From contig VGXK01000016.1 in the NCBI GenBank assembly GCA_016873355.1, positions 1 through 13,767 on the forward strand: 13,767 nt of DNA, written 5' to 3'. The stretch is from Phycisphaerae bacterium. Its GTDB lineage: Bacteria; Planctomycetota; Phycisphaerae; Phycisphaerales; SM1A02. The translations under genes and the position numbers were made by a program. Below, one piece after another: positions 7,239-13,767 of this stretch (within the stretch, counting starts at the first letter, position 1; each line of letters opens with the position of its first letter). Below the pieces are notes generated by a model. It had not been told where the DNA came from. It searched no databases and saw nothing but the letters and a program-made list of their open reading frames with translations.

Positions 7239-9473
7239 TCACACGAAGTCCGGGCAGGGTCCCCACACACCCAGCAGACTGCCGAGATCGTCTCCGTCCA
7301 CGACGCCATCCTCGTTCAGATCGGCCTGGCAGCCCGGGCACGGACCCCATTCGCCGAGCAGCGTTCCAAGATCGTTGCCGTCGACCTGATCGTCGTTGTT
7401 GAAGTCGGCCAGGCATGCCCATGGCTCCGGATCGCCGCACTTTCCGATGGCCGACTGCACGATCGCCAGATCGGCGAAGCTCACGACGCCGTCCCGATTC
7501 ACATCGCTTGACGGCACCATCGGTGCGAATTCGCCGCCCTGGCCCATCGTGGACATCACGTAGTTGGCGTCGTTCATGTCGACGCAATTGTTGCCGTCGG
7601 CGTCGCCGTTCTGCTGAATCGACTCCGGCACGAATGTGCCTCCGTCCATGTAGGGCGCGACGACCGTCGTGGCGAGATTCGTCGGCCCCTTCGACCACGC
7701 CGCGATGGTCTTCGTTCCCTCGAGGTCGAAGCCGTCGAGAATGACATCGCCGTACTCGTTGATCGGCTGAGTCGCGTGCAGCAGCGCGTGCGAGCGTGGG
7801 CTGTCCGCGTCGCGCGCGATCACCTCGACCACGCCGGTCTGCGGCCCCCACGAGTTCAGCATCAGGTCGAGCTTGACCCGCATGTGCGGGCCGGCAGCGG
7901 CGCCGACGAAGTGGCTCATCGGATGGAATCGCCCCACCTGTCCCCACAGGTACTTGTCCTGCTCCACCGGCGTCGGAAGTCCCGTGAGGATCGCCATTCC
8001 GGAGGTGTTCATTCCCTCGGCGATCGACGCGAGATACTCCCGCACCGTCTGGTAGCGCAACGAGCCCGTGGCGCCCGCCATCGCACTGCCCATCGAATTC
8101 GCGCGATTGGCGAAGTCGAAGTACGGAGTCGGATCGACGGGCAGTCCGGTGCCAAGGCCGGCCGCCATCTGCCCGAGATCGTTCTTCATTGCCTGAATGT
8201 TGATCACCAGGTTGTCCCAGATCGGCAACGGATTGGTGGACTGAAGGTGGAGCGCCACGATCTCGATCGGAATCATCGCCTGGCGCGCCTCGTTGTATCG
8301 AGGAGCCATCGCCATGGCGATGTTCGGGAAGCCGATGATCGGTGGAAGCAACGGATTGGTGGTCGGGATCGTGAGCGCCGCGTTGATGTCGAAGAAGCAC
8401 GACGAGACATCCGCGGAACCATTCGACGAGGCGCCCTGGTCGTCCGAATCCCAGATCTCGAGCTGCCTCTGCACCGTCTCAGGATGCTGCGCCGCGAAGA
8501 GCGGTTTCTGGGGAGGAGGACCGCCCGGCGGTTGCTGCGGCTCCCACGGAGGCGGCGGAATCGTGGTGATCTGAAGGAACCAGACCGGTCCCTCGGTGTT
8601 CTTGAAGAAGAGCCTCCATCCGCGAATCACGAAGCAGTTGCCGAGTCCGGGGCCGATCAACTCGAAGAAGCGCGAGAATCGATCGGGAAACCGGCAGAAG
8701 AGCCAGCGATCGAAGCAGCAGAGCTGATTCGTATCGAAGCAGCACCAGCGCTGCCAGCACTGCCCCGGGGGCTTCGCCCACGGTCCGTACACGGGAATGC
8801 CGATGTAGGCGATCTGCCGCTTGATGGCGATCCACGGCTTCGTCGGCGGGATGAGCGGTCCGCCGCCGAGCGGCACCGCGCGGACGGTGATGAAGCCCGC
8901 GCCGATGTTGCCGATGTTCGCGCCGTTGATGTCGGTCCAGAAGCCGCCGGCGAAGCCGAGCGGTCCGAAGAGCGTGTTCACCAGGAAGATCACGCGCCCG
9001 CCCGGCGGAACGCACGCGGCGTTCCAGTCGATGATGACCGTGTTCGTCAACTGGCCGTTCGAGGGCACGACGGGATTCGGGCAACCCGGCGCCATCACGA
9101 ATCCCGGAGGAACGAAGAGGATCCCTCCGCTTCCCGTGAAGGTGATGTGGAGGTCGGCGGCCGCCTGACCGGTCGTGTTCGTCACTTCGACGACGAACCA
9201 GTTGCCCGGGCCGAGCTGCTGCTCCATCGGGATGTCCCCGCCGCCGAACGCCGTCTCGCGTTGATCGCGATCCTCGTCGAGGCCGGTCGCGAGATGCGCC
9301 CGATCGAATCCGATCGGCTCCGAAAGGACCGCCTCGGCGGCGGGCTTCGAGTGCGTCGCGTCCTGCGGCGGCGCGACTTGAGCGCGGGCCGAGAAGGTCG
9401 CAAGTACCATGGCTGCCGCGGATGCGACGACCACCGAGTTCCACCGAACACGGCCTTGGCTTGAACTTATCAT
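7239..9473 (-). CDS. Large secreted protein with C-terminal dockerin-like Ca-binding repeats
   Basis: A 744-residue exported protein of unknown function. The start at 9473 has a strong Shine-Dalgarno (GGAGG, 7 nt upstream) and a signal peptide ending near ATFSARAQ (about 32). Residues about 90-200 look like a beta-rich domain (NWFVVEVTNTTGQAAADLHI, VIFLVNTLFGPLGFAGGFW). Residues 239-280 are rich in Cys, Trp and Phe, followed by a Pro-rich linker (305-325) and a large unrecognised domain (330-615). The C-terminus has four EF-loop-like repeats in two pairs: GDADGNNCVDMNDANYV (623), DVNRDGVVSFADLAIVQ (657), DFNNDDQVDGNDLGTLLGEW (690) and DLNEDGVVDGDDLGSLLGVW (718). The last pair is typical of Phycisphaerae exported proteins. 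A surface or extracellular role is likely; no enzymatic motif was recognised. Confidence 0.85.
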   Translation of the reverse strand: MISSSQGRVRWNSVVVASAAAMVLATFSARAQVAPPQDATHSKPAAEAVLSEPIGFDRAHLATGLDEDRDQRETAFGGGDIPMEQQLGPGNWFVVEVTNTTGQAAADLHITFTGSGGILFVPPGFVMAPGCPNPVVPSNGQLTNTVIIDWNAACVPPGGRVIFLVNTLFGPLGFAGGFWTDINGANIGNIGAGFITVRAVPLGGGPLIPPTKPWIAIKRQIAYIGIPVYGPWAKPPGQCWQRWCCFDTNQLCCFDRWLFCRFPDRFSRFFELIGPGLGNCFVIRGWRLFFKNTEGPVWFLQITTIPPPPWEPQQPPGGPPPQKPLFAAQHPETVQRQLEIWDSDDQGASSNGSADVSSCFFDINAALTIPTTNPLLPPIIGFPNIAMAMAPRYNEARQAMIPIEIVALHLQSTNPLPIWDNLVINIQAMKNDLGQMAAGLGTGLPVDPTPYFDFANRANSMGSAMAGATGSLRYQTVREYLASIAEGMNTSGMAILTGLPTPVEQDKYLWGQVGRFHPMSHFVGAAAGPHMRVKLDLMLNSWGPQTGVVEVIARDADSPRSHALLHATQPINEYGDVILDGFDLEGTKTIAAWSKGPTNLATTVVAPYMDGGTFVPESIQQNGDADGNNCVDMNDANYVMSTMGQGGEFAPMVPSSDVNRDGVVSFADLAIVQSAIGKCGDPEPWACLADFNNDDQVDGNDLGTLLGEWGPCPGCQADLNEDGVVDGDDLGSLLGVWGPCPDFV

Positions 9474-9477
9474 GATT

Positions 9478-9485
9478 CCACCTCC
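9478..9485 (-). promoter_or_regulatory. Ribosome-binding site of the dockerin-repeat gene
   Basis: GGAGGTGG on the minus strand, with its GGAGG core 7 nt before the ATG at 9473. It is one of the few strong Shine-Dalgarno sites in the window. It settles the start against a longer open frame that continues upstream to 9686. Confidence 0.75.
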
Positions 9486-9612
9486 ACGATCCGCGTCGCT
9501 GTCGCACGACGCGCGACGCCGGATCTGCACCGAAGCTACCGAGGTCGCCGGAATGCGTCCATCCCGCAGGCCGGGGATTCGCCATCTCGCCGACGCGCCC
9601 ACGCTCGGCTCA

Positions 9613-9632
9613 TTCGTTCCAAATGGAACGAA
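9613..9632. promoter_or_regulatory. Candidate operator: perfect 8-4-8 inverted repeat
   Basis: TTCGTTCC-AAAT-GGAACGAA is a perfect inverted repeat in an AT-richer spot, ending 19 bp before the DinB-family start codon and 140 bp from the dockerin-repeat gene's start. Its length and symmetry suit a dimeric repressor site. It lies at the start rather than the end of genes and has no U-tract, so a terminator is less likely. Which regulator would bind is not known. Confidence 0.45.
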
Positions 9633-9651
9633 GTGCCGCTGAGAGCACGCC

Positions 9652-10161
9652 ATGGGCGACTTGCTGCGGTCTTCGCTGCGGATCACGTGGGTGCGGAACG
9701 GCGCGTACCTGGGGCGCCTGGTGGATGATCTCGGCGAGGCCGTCGCAAGGTGGATCGCGCAGCCGGCGAGCGCGTGCGCAATGAATCATCCCGCGTGGAT
9801 CGTCTGCCACCTGAGGCTCTATCGACGCGTGATTCTCGATCTGCTGCGCGGCGCCGCGTTCGACGATCCGCTCGACGCGCCCTTCGGCCGCGGCTCGAAG
9901 GTGTCGATGGAGCCCGCCGCACATCCTGCGCCGCGCGAAATGCGCGAGACGATCGAGCGCCTCGGCGCGGACGTGCTCGCCGCGCTCGACGCGGCCCCGA
10001 CCGCGCGATTCGAGGCGCCGAATCCGCTTCCGCGCTGGCGCGAACTGCATCCGCGCGTGGGCGAGCAGCTCGTCACGCTCATGGTGAAGCACGAGTCGTT
10101 CCATCTCGGCCAGCTTTCGGCGTGGCGTCGCGCCATGGGGTTGCCGAGCGTGGCGATGTAG
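9652..10161 (+). CDS. DinB/YfiT-family putative metal-dependent protein
   Basis: This 169-residue protein has the length and signature of the DinB-like four-helix-bundle superfamily. It has NHPAWIVCHL (His46, His53) near the first helix pair and VKHESFHLGQLSAWRRAMGL at the end. His147 and His151 form the HxxxHxxQ pair that, with an earlier histidine, usually binds a divalent metal. Characterised relatives include thiol S-transferases and DNA-damage-induced proteins; which role applies here is unknown. It starts with ATG at 9652 after a weak GAGAG. It is divergent from the dockerin-repeat gene, with an inverted-repeat candidate operator just upstream, and converges on the MBL-fold gene. Confidence 0.75.
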   Translation: MGDLLRSSLRITWVRNGAYLGRLVDDLGEAVARWIAQPASACAMNHPAWIVCHLRLYRRVILDLLRGAAFDDPLDAPFGRGSKVSMEPAAHPAPREMRETIERLGADVLAALDAAPTARFEAPNPLPRWRELHPRVGEQLVTLMVKHESFHLGQLSAWRRAMGLPSVAM

Positions 10162-10188
10162 GCGCGGCGCTCTCGAGCGTGGCTCGGA

Positions 10189-10215
10189 ACTCGAGGCCCC
10201 GCGCTCGCCTCGAGT
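10189..10215. terminator. Bidirectional hairpin between convergent genes
   Basis: ACTCGAGG (10189-10196) pairs perfectly with CCTCGAGT (10208-10215) across an 11-nt loop, in the 67-bp gap between the convergent DinB-family and MBL-fold genes. An overlapping alternative stem, GCCTCG (10207-10212) with CGAGGC (10219-10224), is also possible. No U-run is present. Confidence 0.4.
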
Positions 10216-10228
10216 CGGCGAGGCTCGC

Positions 10229-11146
10229 TCAGCGTCGCGGCTTCGACATCGCGCGCCGCACTCCCATGATGTTCATGCCCATCCAGAGATCGCCGATGAA
10301 GACCTCGCGGGACTCGGGCGGCACGCCGGCGGCGTTCGCCTTCGCGTGCAGCCACGGGCGATAGCGCGAGAGCACCGCGTCGTCGTCGTCCGACTCGGCG
10401 AGCTCGCGCCGAAGCCAGGCGTCCTCCTCCTCCAAGCGCGTCCGCATGTCGCGCAGATGCGACTCCGGATCGTCGACCGCACCGCCGTGCGTGAGCACGA
10501 GTCGACTCGCGCCGACCTCGCGAATGCGCCCGATCGACTGGCGCCACGCGTCGAGGTCGTACTCGGGCGGCGGCGTGGGAATGCCGATGAAACGGCTGCC
10601 GGGAACGAAGGTCGCCGCCGCGTCGCCGGTGAAGAGCAGCGACTCGGAGCCCTCGCGCCGCACGCACCAGGCGTGATGGTGCCGCGCATGGCCCGGCGTC
10701 TCGATCGCCTGGAACCGCAGCTCCCCCACGATCACGCCTTCGCCGTTCGACACCGCGTGCACGCGCTCGTGCGGAATCGGAATCGGATCGCCGTACCAGC
10801 GCTCGTACGACTCGCCGTGCACCCGACGCGAGCTCGCGATGAGCTTCGACGGATCGACGAGATGCGGAGCGCCGAACGGGTGCACGTGCACGGTCGCGCC
10901 GAGCGCCGCGATCGCGCCGGCCGCGCCCGCATGGTCGAGATGGATGTGGGTGACGAAGCAGTGCCGGATCGACGCCGGCTCGACGCCGCGGGCCTTCAAT
11001 CCGCGTTCGAGCGCGGGAACGCACGCCTGCGGCCCCGCCTCGATGAGCACGGGGCCTTCGCGCGTCTGCAGGAGGAACGAGTTCGCCGCGCCGACGAGCC
11101 CCTGATATCCCAGATCGATCGCTTCAAAGGACGGCGTCGTCGGCAC
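10229..11146 (-). CDS. Metallo-beta-lactamase-fold hydrolase
   Basis: A 305-residue MBL-fold enzyme with a complete set of metal ligands. These are THIHLDHAG (His67, His69, Asp71, His72), TPGHARHHH (His153), FTGDAA (Asp175) and LTHGGA (His220). This supports an active dinuclear-metal hydrolase. The N-terminus (NSFLLQTREGPVLIEAGP) and a C-terminal helical extension resemble glyoxalase II-like and lactonase/thioesterase-like members rather than class B beta-lactamases. The substrate is unknown. The start is a GTG at 11144-11146; no nearer ATG preserves the N-terminal strand, and there is no good Shine-Dalgarno. It is convergent with the DinB-family gene and divergent from the alpha/beta hydrolase, with 95 bp between their starts. 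Confidence 0.85.
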   Translation of the reverse strand: MPTTPSFEAIDLGYQGLVGAANSFLLQTREGPVLIEAGPQACVPALERGLKARGVEPASIRHCFVTHIHLDHAGAAGAIAALGATVHVHPFGAPHLVDPSKLIASSRRVHGESYERWYGDPIPIPHERVHAVSNGEGVIVGELRFQAIETPGHARHHHAWCVRREGSESLLFTGDAAATFVPGSRFIGIPTPPPEYDLDAWRQSIGRIREVGASRLVLTHGGAVDDPESHLRDMRTRLEEEDAWLRRELAESDDDDAVLSRYRPWLHAKANAAGVPPESREVFIGDLWMGMNIMGVRRAMSKPRR

Positions 11147-11241
11147 GGGGTCGCGTTGTACCGCGGGCGGCGAAGCGGCGGGCGGCGATTTCCGCTCAAG
11201 CGGACTCCGCCGAACGCCGAAGGATTCCCACGGACGCTCGC

Positions 11242-12062
11242 ATGAACCAAGACGCTCCGCTCATCCTCCTGCCCGGCATTCTCTGCGACGCCTGGTTCTT
11301 CCGCCTCCAGGCGCAGGCATTCTCGCGACGACGCGACGGTACCCCGAGGCATGTGATCGTCCCGGACTGGATCGCGCACGTCAATGCTGCGACGGCACCG
11401 GCTGCCTTCAGCGCGTCGCCGCGCGCCTGTCGTCGGCGTGGCACGAATCCGGTTTCGATGGCGCGACCGTCGTGGGCCACAGCATGGGAGGCATCATCGG
11501 CGCGCTTGCGTGCGCCGCGGGACGATTCAAGCCCGGATCGCTGCTTCTGCTCGACTCGGCCATCCCGGTCGCCGCCGAGCGTCGCCCCTTCCTCGCGGAA
11601 CTCGGCGCGCGCATGCTGGCCTGCGCCGACGCCGACGCGATGAAGCAGCGACAGGCGCTCGAGCGCCTCTCGCGCGACTACGTGCTTCAGCATCTCGCGT
11701 CACCGCACGACGATCGCGACACGCTCGACCAGATCATCGAGCACATGGCCGGCGGCGACGCGTCGCGCTGCGGATCGATCTTCAAGGCCGCCTCCGTCGT
11801 CGACTTCGCGCCGGCGCTTCGCCGCATCGACGCGCGAGTCTCGGCGATCGCCGCGGATCCGGCGCGGTTGCCGATCGACGGATTCCGCGCGTGCCGCCCC
11901 ACTTCGGAAGTGATGCAGATCCGGCGCGTCGGCCACTTCGTGCAACTGCTCGCGCCGAGCACCGTGAACGCGGCGATTCTCTGCATGCTCGACGGATCGC
12001 CGTTGCGCGGCGCGGGACTCGAGCCCGTGACGGCGGCCGCCGCCGCCGCGACCTCGGCGTGA
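11242..12062 (+). pseudogene. Alpha/beta hydrolase, frameshifted
   Basis: The N-terminal part from ATG 11242 reads MNQDAPLILLPGILCDAWFF through VIVPDWIAHVNA, a normal hydrolase start with its oxyanion region. The rest, in another frame ending at 12062, reads CLQRVAARLSSAWHESGFDG, then ATVVGHSMGGIIGA with nucleophile Ser in GHSMGG. It ends with a candidate acid near SAIAADPARLP and the catalytic His in RRVGHFVQLLAPS. The two frames join sensibly around 11385-11405. A single-base deletion near 11388 would explain the shift. Rejoined, the protein would have about 273 residues, normal for the family. It is either a recent pseudogene or a sequencing/assembly error. The second frame has no convincing start before the nucleophile. 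Substrate unknown. Confidence 0.7.
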
Positions 12063-12067
12063 GCCGC

Positions 12068-12083
12068 CGGCCGGTTTCGGCCG
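12068..12083. terminator. Short hairpin between convergent genes
   Basis: CGGCCG (12068-12073) and CGGCCG (12078-12083) pair around GTTT in the 21-bp gap between the hydrolase stop and the AsmA-like stop. It immediately abuts the latter's TAG. It may serve both strands; there is no U-tract. Confidence 0.4.
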
Positions 12084-13040
12084 CTACTTCGGCTTCAGGA
12101 TGTCGTCGAGTCCCTTCTTGATGCCCTCGGTCGCCTTCGAGCCGGCGTCCTCGAGCTGCTTGCCGACATCTCCGAGTCCCTTCTGAACTTCCTCGCCGGC
12201 CTTCCCCGAGAGCGCGGAGAGATCGACGCCGGCCCGCTTCGCGAGCGTGCCGAGATCACCGACCGGTTGCAACCCGCTGCCCGAGTCGATCGAGAGGTTG
12301 AAGTTCGCGAGTCCGCCGCCGAGTCCGGACATGCCGCCGAGCATTCCCTGGACGAGCTGCGCGGGCAGCTGCGAGGCGCCGGCTTCGATCGCCGCCTGCA
12401 TCACCGCGTTCACGACGATCGCGACGAGCTGTTCCATTCCCACCGGATCCTTGCCGCCGCTTCCGAGCGATTCGAGCCGGATGCGCGCGACCTTCAGGTT
12501 CGCCGCGGGCACCTCCACCGGGAGCCCGCTCGCGGTGGCGCGGATCGAGATGTTCTCGATGAGCAGCTCGTCGATCACGAATCGACGGCTCGACGAGGAC
12601 GAACCGCCCCCGCTTCCGCCTCCGCTGCCGCCGACCGTTCGCTTCATGTGATCGAGAATCGCGGTCGCGTTGCTCTCCGATCCCTTCTGCACGAGCGTGA
12701 GCGAGAGATCCGACAGCCGCACCGAGGGAATCCGCACGACATCGCCCATCAGGCTCTTCGCGTCGACCGCAAGCGACCCGTTCTGAAGCGCCAGGAACTT
12801 CGCGCCGCCGGCGTCGCCGGCGAACGAGCTCGGGTTGTCGACCGCGAGCGCCGTCATCGAGGCGCTTGGATTCAGCAGGCCGATCCGCATCGAACCGACC
12901 GTCGTGGGCGTGCCGAGCACGTGCGTGCCGGCCATTTCGACGGCCTGCTTCGCGATCGAGTCGATCGAGAACACGACCGCCGCCGCCGCCACGACGAGCA
13001 GCACGACGAGCGCGACGGCGAACTTCACGAGTCTCTTCAT
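12084..13040 (-). CDS. AsmA-like membrane-anchored envelope protein
   Basis: A 318-residue protein with one N-terminal membrane anchor (about residues 4-25 after MKRLVK), then IAKQAVEMAGTHVLGTPTTV and SMRIGLLNPSASMTALAVDN. This pattern is characteristic of AsmA/DUF748-type periplasmic proteins, which are linked to outer-membrane lipid transport or assembly. It is short for AsmA. A GGSGGGSGGGSSSSS linker (137-151) splits it into two halves. A charged helical tail (about 267-318) ends ILKPK. A good Shine-Dalgarno, GGAGG (13051-13055), precedes the ATG by 10 nt. The start codon overlaps the galactokinase stop as ATGA (13037-13040), implying translational coupling. Its precise role is not known. 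Confidence 0.72.
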   Translation of the reverse strand: MKRLVKFAVALVVLLVVAAAAVVFSIDSIAKQAVEMAGTHVLGTPTTVGSMRIGLLNPSASMTALAVDNPSSFAGDAGGAKFLALQNGSLAVDAKSLMGDVVRIPSVRLSDLSLTLVQKGSESNATAILDHMKRTVGGSGGGSGGGSSSSSRRFVIDELLIENISIRATASGLPVEVPAANLKVARIRLESLGSGGKDPVGMEQLVAIVVNAVMQAAIEAGASQLPAQLVQGMLGGMSGLGGGLANFNLSIDSGSGLQPVGDLGTLAKRAGVDLSALSGKAGEEVQKGLGDVGKQLEDAGSKATEGIKKGLDDILKPK

Positions 13041-13767
13041 GATGGGAGCTCCTCCACGACGCTCGCAGTGTACCCCGCGCCGGGTCGCACGCGCCGGATC
13101 GAGTGCGGCGGCGCAGCGAGGCCGAGTTCGCGAAGCGATCGTTCGACGTGGTCAACGCGCGACGACGACGCGACCACGAGCACCGCGCCGCCGAATCCCC
13201 CGCCGACCATTCTCGCGCCGAGCACGCCCGGATCGGCGCGCAGCGCCAGCTCGACCACTCGATCGACCTCGGGAACGCTCACGTCGAAGTCGTCACGCAG
13301 CGACGCGTGGCTCGCCGAGACGATTCGTCCGAGCTCGGCCGCGTCGTCGCTGCGAAGCGCCGCGACCGCGCGATCGACTCGCGCGATCTCGCGCACCACG
13401 TGGCGCGCGCGGCGCCGAAGCGCGTCGGGCAGCGCTGCTCGCTCCACGAGCTCAAGGTCCGCATCCCGAAGCGACGACACGCCGAGCGCGGCCGACGCCT
13501 GCTCGACCTCCGCGCGGCGCCGGCCGTAGTCGCTCGAACCGAGCGCATGCCGCACGCCCGTGTCGACGAGCAGCATCGTGATCGAGGCGGGCAGCGGAAT
13601 CGCCTCGAACCGGAGCGAGCGGCAGTCGAGACGAAGCGCGCAGGACGGGCGACCGACGATCGCGGTCATCATGTCCATGATTCCGCACGGCGTGCCCACG
13701 AATCGGCGCTCCGCCGACTGCAGCAGCGCCGCGAGCCGCGCCGCGGGCAACTCGCGCCCCGCCAGCC
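13037..13767 (-). CDS. galK: Galactokinase, C-terminal part (cut by right window edge)
   Basis: Galactokinase phosphorylates galactose to galactose 1-phosphate in the Leloir pathway. About 242 residues of the C-terminal part are visible, and the frame is open to the edge, so the N-terminal ~140 residues are outside. Visible signatures are AERRFVGTPCGIMDMM, whose Asp (codon 13673-13675) corresponds to the catalytic base; MLLVDTGVRHALGSSDYGRR, typical of galactokinases; SSLRD; and the GHMP C-terminal motif GARMVGGGFGGAVLVV. The usual Gln after CGIMD is Met here. Another GHMP sugar kinase is possible but less likely. The gene is upstream of and coupled to the AsmA-like gene through an ATGA overlap. 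Confidence 0.85.
   Translation of the reverse strand, partial: LAGRELPAARLAALLQSAERRFVGTPCGIMDMMTAIVGRPSCALRLDCRSLRFEAIPLPASITMLLVDTGVRHALGSSDYGRRRAEVEQASAALGVSSLRDADLELVERAALPDALRRRARHVVREIARVDRAVAALRSDDAAELGRIVSASHASLRDDFDVSVPEVDRVVELALRADPGVLGARMVGGGFGGAVLVVASSSRVDHVERSLRELGLAAPPHSIRRVRPGAGYTASVVEELPS

Noticed and set aside
7776..9464. 562-residue plus-strand open frame opposite the dockerin-repeat gene
   Set aside because: It is compositionally biased and motif-free, and lies opposite a gene with a signal peptide, strong Shine-Dalgarno and recognised repeats.
9474..9686. 71-residue upstream extension of the dockerin-repeat protein
   Set aside because: It would bury the signal peptide and ignore the strong ribosome-binding site at 9478-9485.
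10229..11146. Class B beta-lactamase
   Set aside because: The HxHxDH motif and the C-terminal extension fit the broad MBL hydrolase superfamily (glyoxalase II-like), not a beta-lactamase.
12267..13529. 420-residue plus-strand open frame opposite the AsmA-like gene and galK
   Set aside because: It is antisense to two recognised genes that overlap by ATGA; it shows no family similarity.

Overview
This is a GC-rich window densely packed with genes, most likely from the Planctomycetota and probably class Phycisphaerae. That assignment is an inference. It rests on the secreted protein at 7239-9473, which ends in dockerin-like calcium-binding repeats of the type 'DLNEDGVVDGDDLGSLLGVWGPCP'. Supporting signs are a HEAT-like/PDZ exported protein, Ala/Gly/Pro-rich extensions on housekeeping proteins, and few strong Shine-Dalgarno sites.

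Layout. The 5' half of alaS (minus strand, cut by the left edge) is divergent from a plus-strand run of five closely spaced or overlapping genes: tpiA, secG, yicC, an APH-fold kinase and a HEAT-like/PDZ exported protein (1460-5775). A tRNA-Gly(GCC) follows at 5989-6060 with its own strong hairpin. Next, on the minus strand, come a PAP2-type membrane phosphatase/transferase (6266-7081) and the large secreted dockerin-repeat protein (7239-9473), separated by a 15-bp-stem terminator. A small DinB-family protein (plus) converges on a metallo-beta-lactamase-fold hydrolase (minus). An alpha/beta hydrolase that needs a frameshift follows (plus), converging on an AsmA-like protein. The AsmA-like gene is coupled by an ATGA overlap to the C-terminal part of a galactokinase that runs off the right edge.

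The most unusual feature is a family of three near-identical 160-bp elements, at 1290-1449 (inverted), 5773-5932 and 6109-6268. Each begins TAGAGCGGT and ends ACCGCTCTA, and each can fold over its full length into one segmented hairpin of about 77 bp. No element carries a transposase. They look like a TA-targeting MITE or REP-like family. Copies 1 and 2 are in opposite orientation and bracket the tpiA-to-PDZ operon almost to the base. Copies 2 and 3 are direct repeats either side of tRNA-Gly. Copies 2 and 3 each supply the TAG stop codon of an adjacent gene, and copy 1 fills 160 of the 207 bp between the alaS and tpiA start codons. I consider this family the best candidate for something undescribed here.

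How the genes work together: the left half is core housekeeping (translation, glycolysis, Sec export, RNA turnover). The right half holds envelope, secreted and accessory metabolic enzymes with no evident shared pathway, apart from the galK/AsmA pair.
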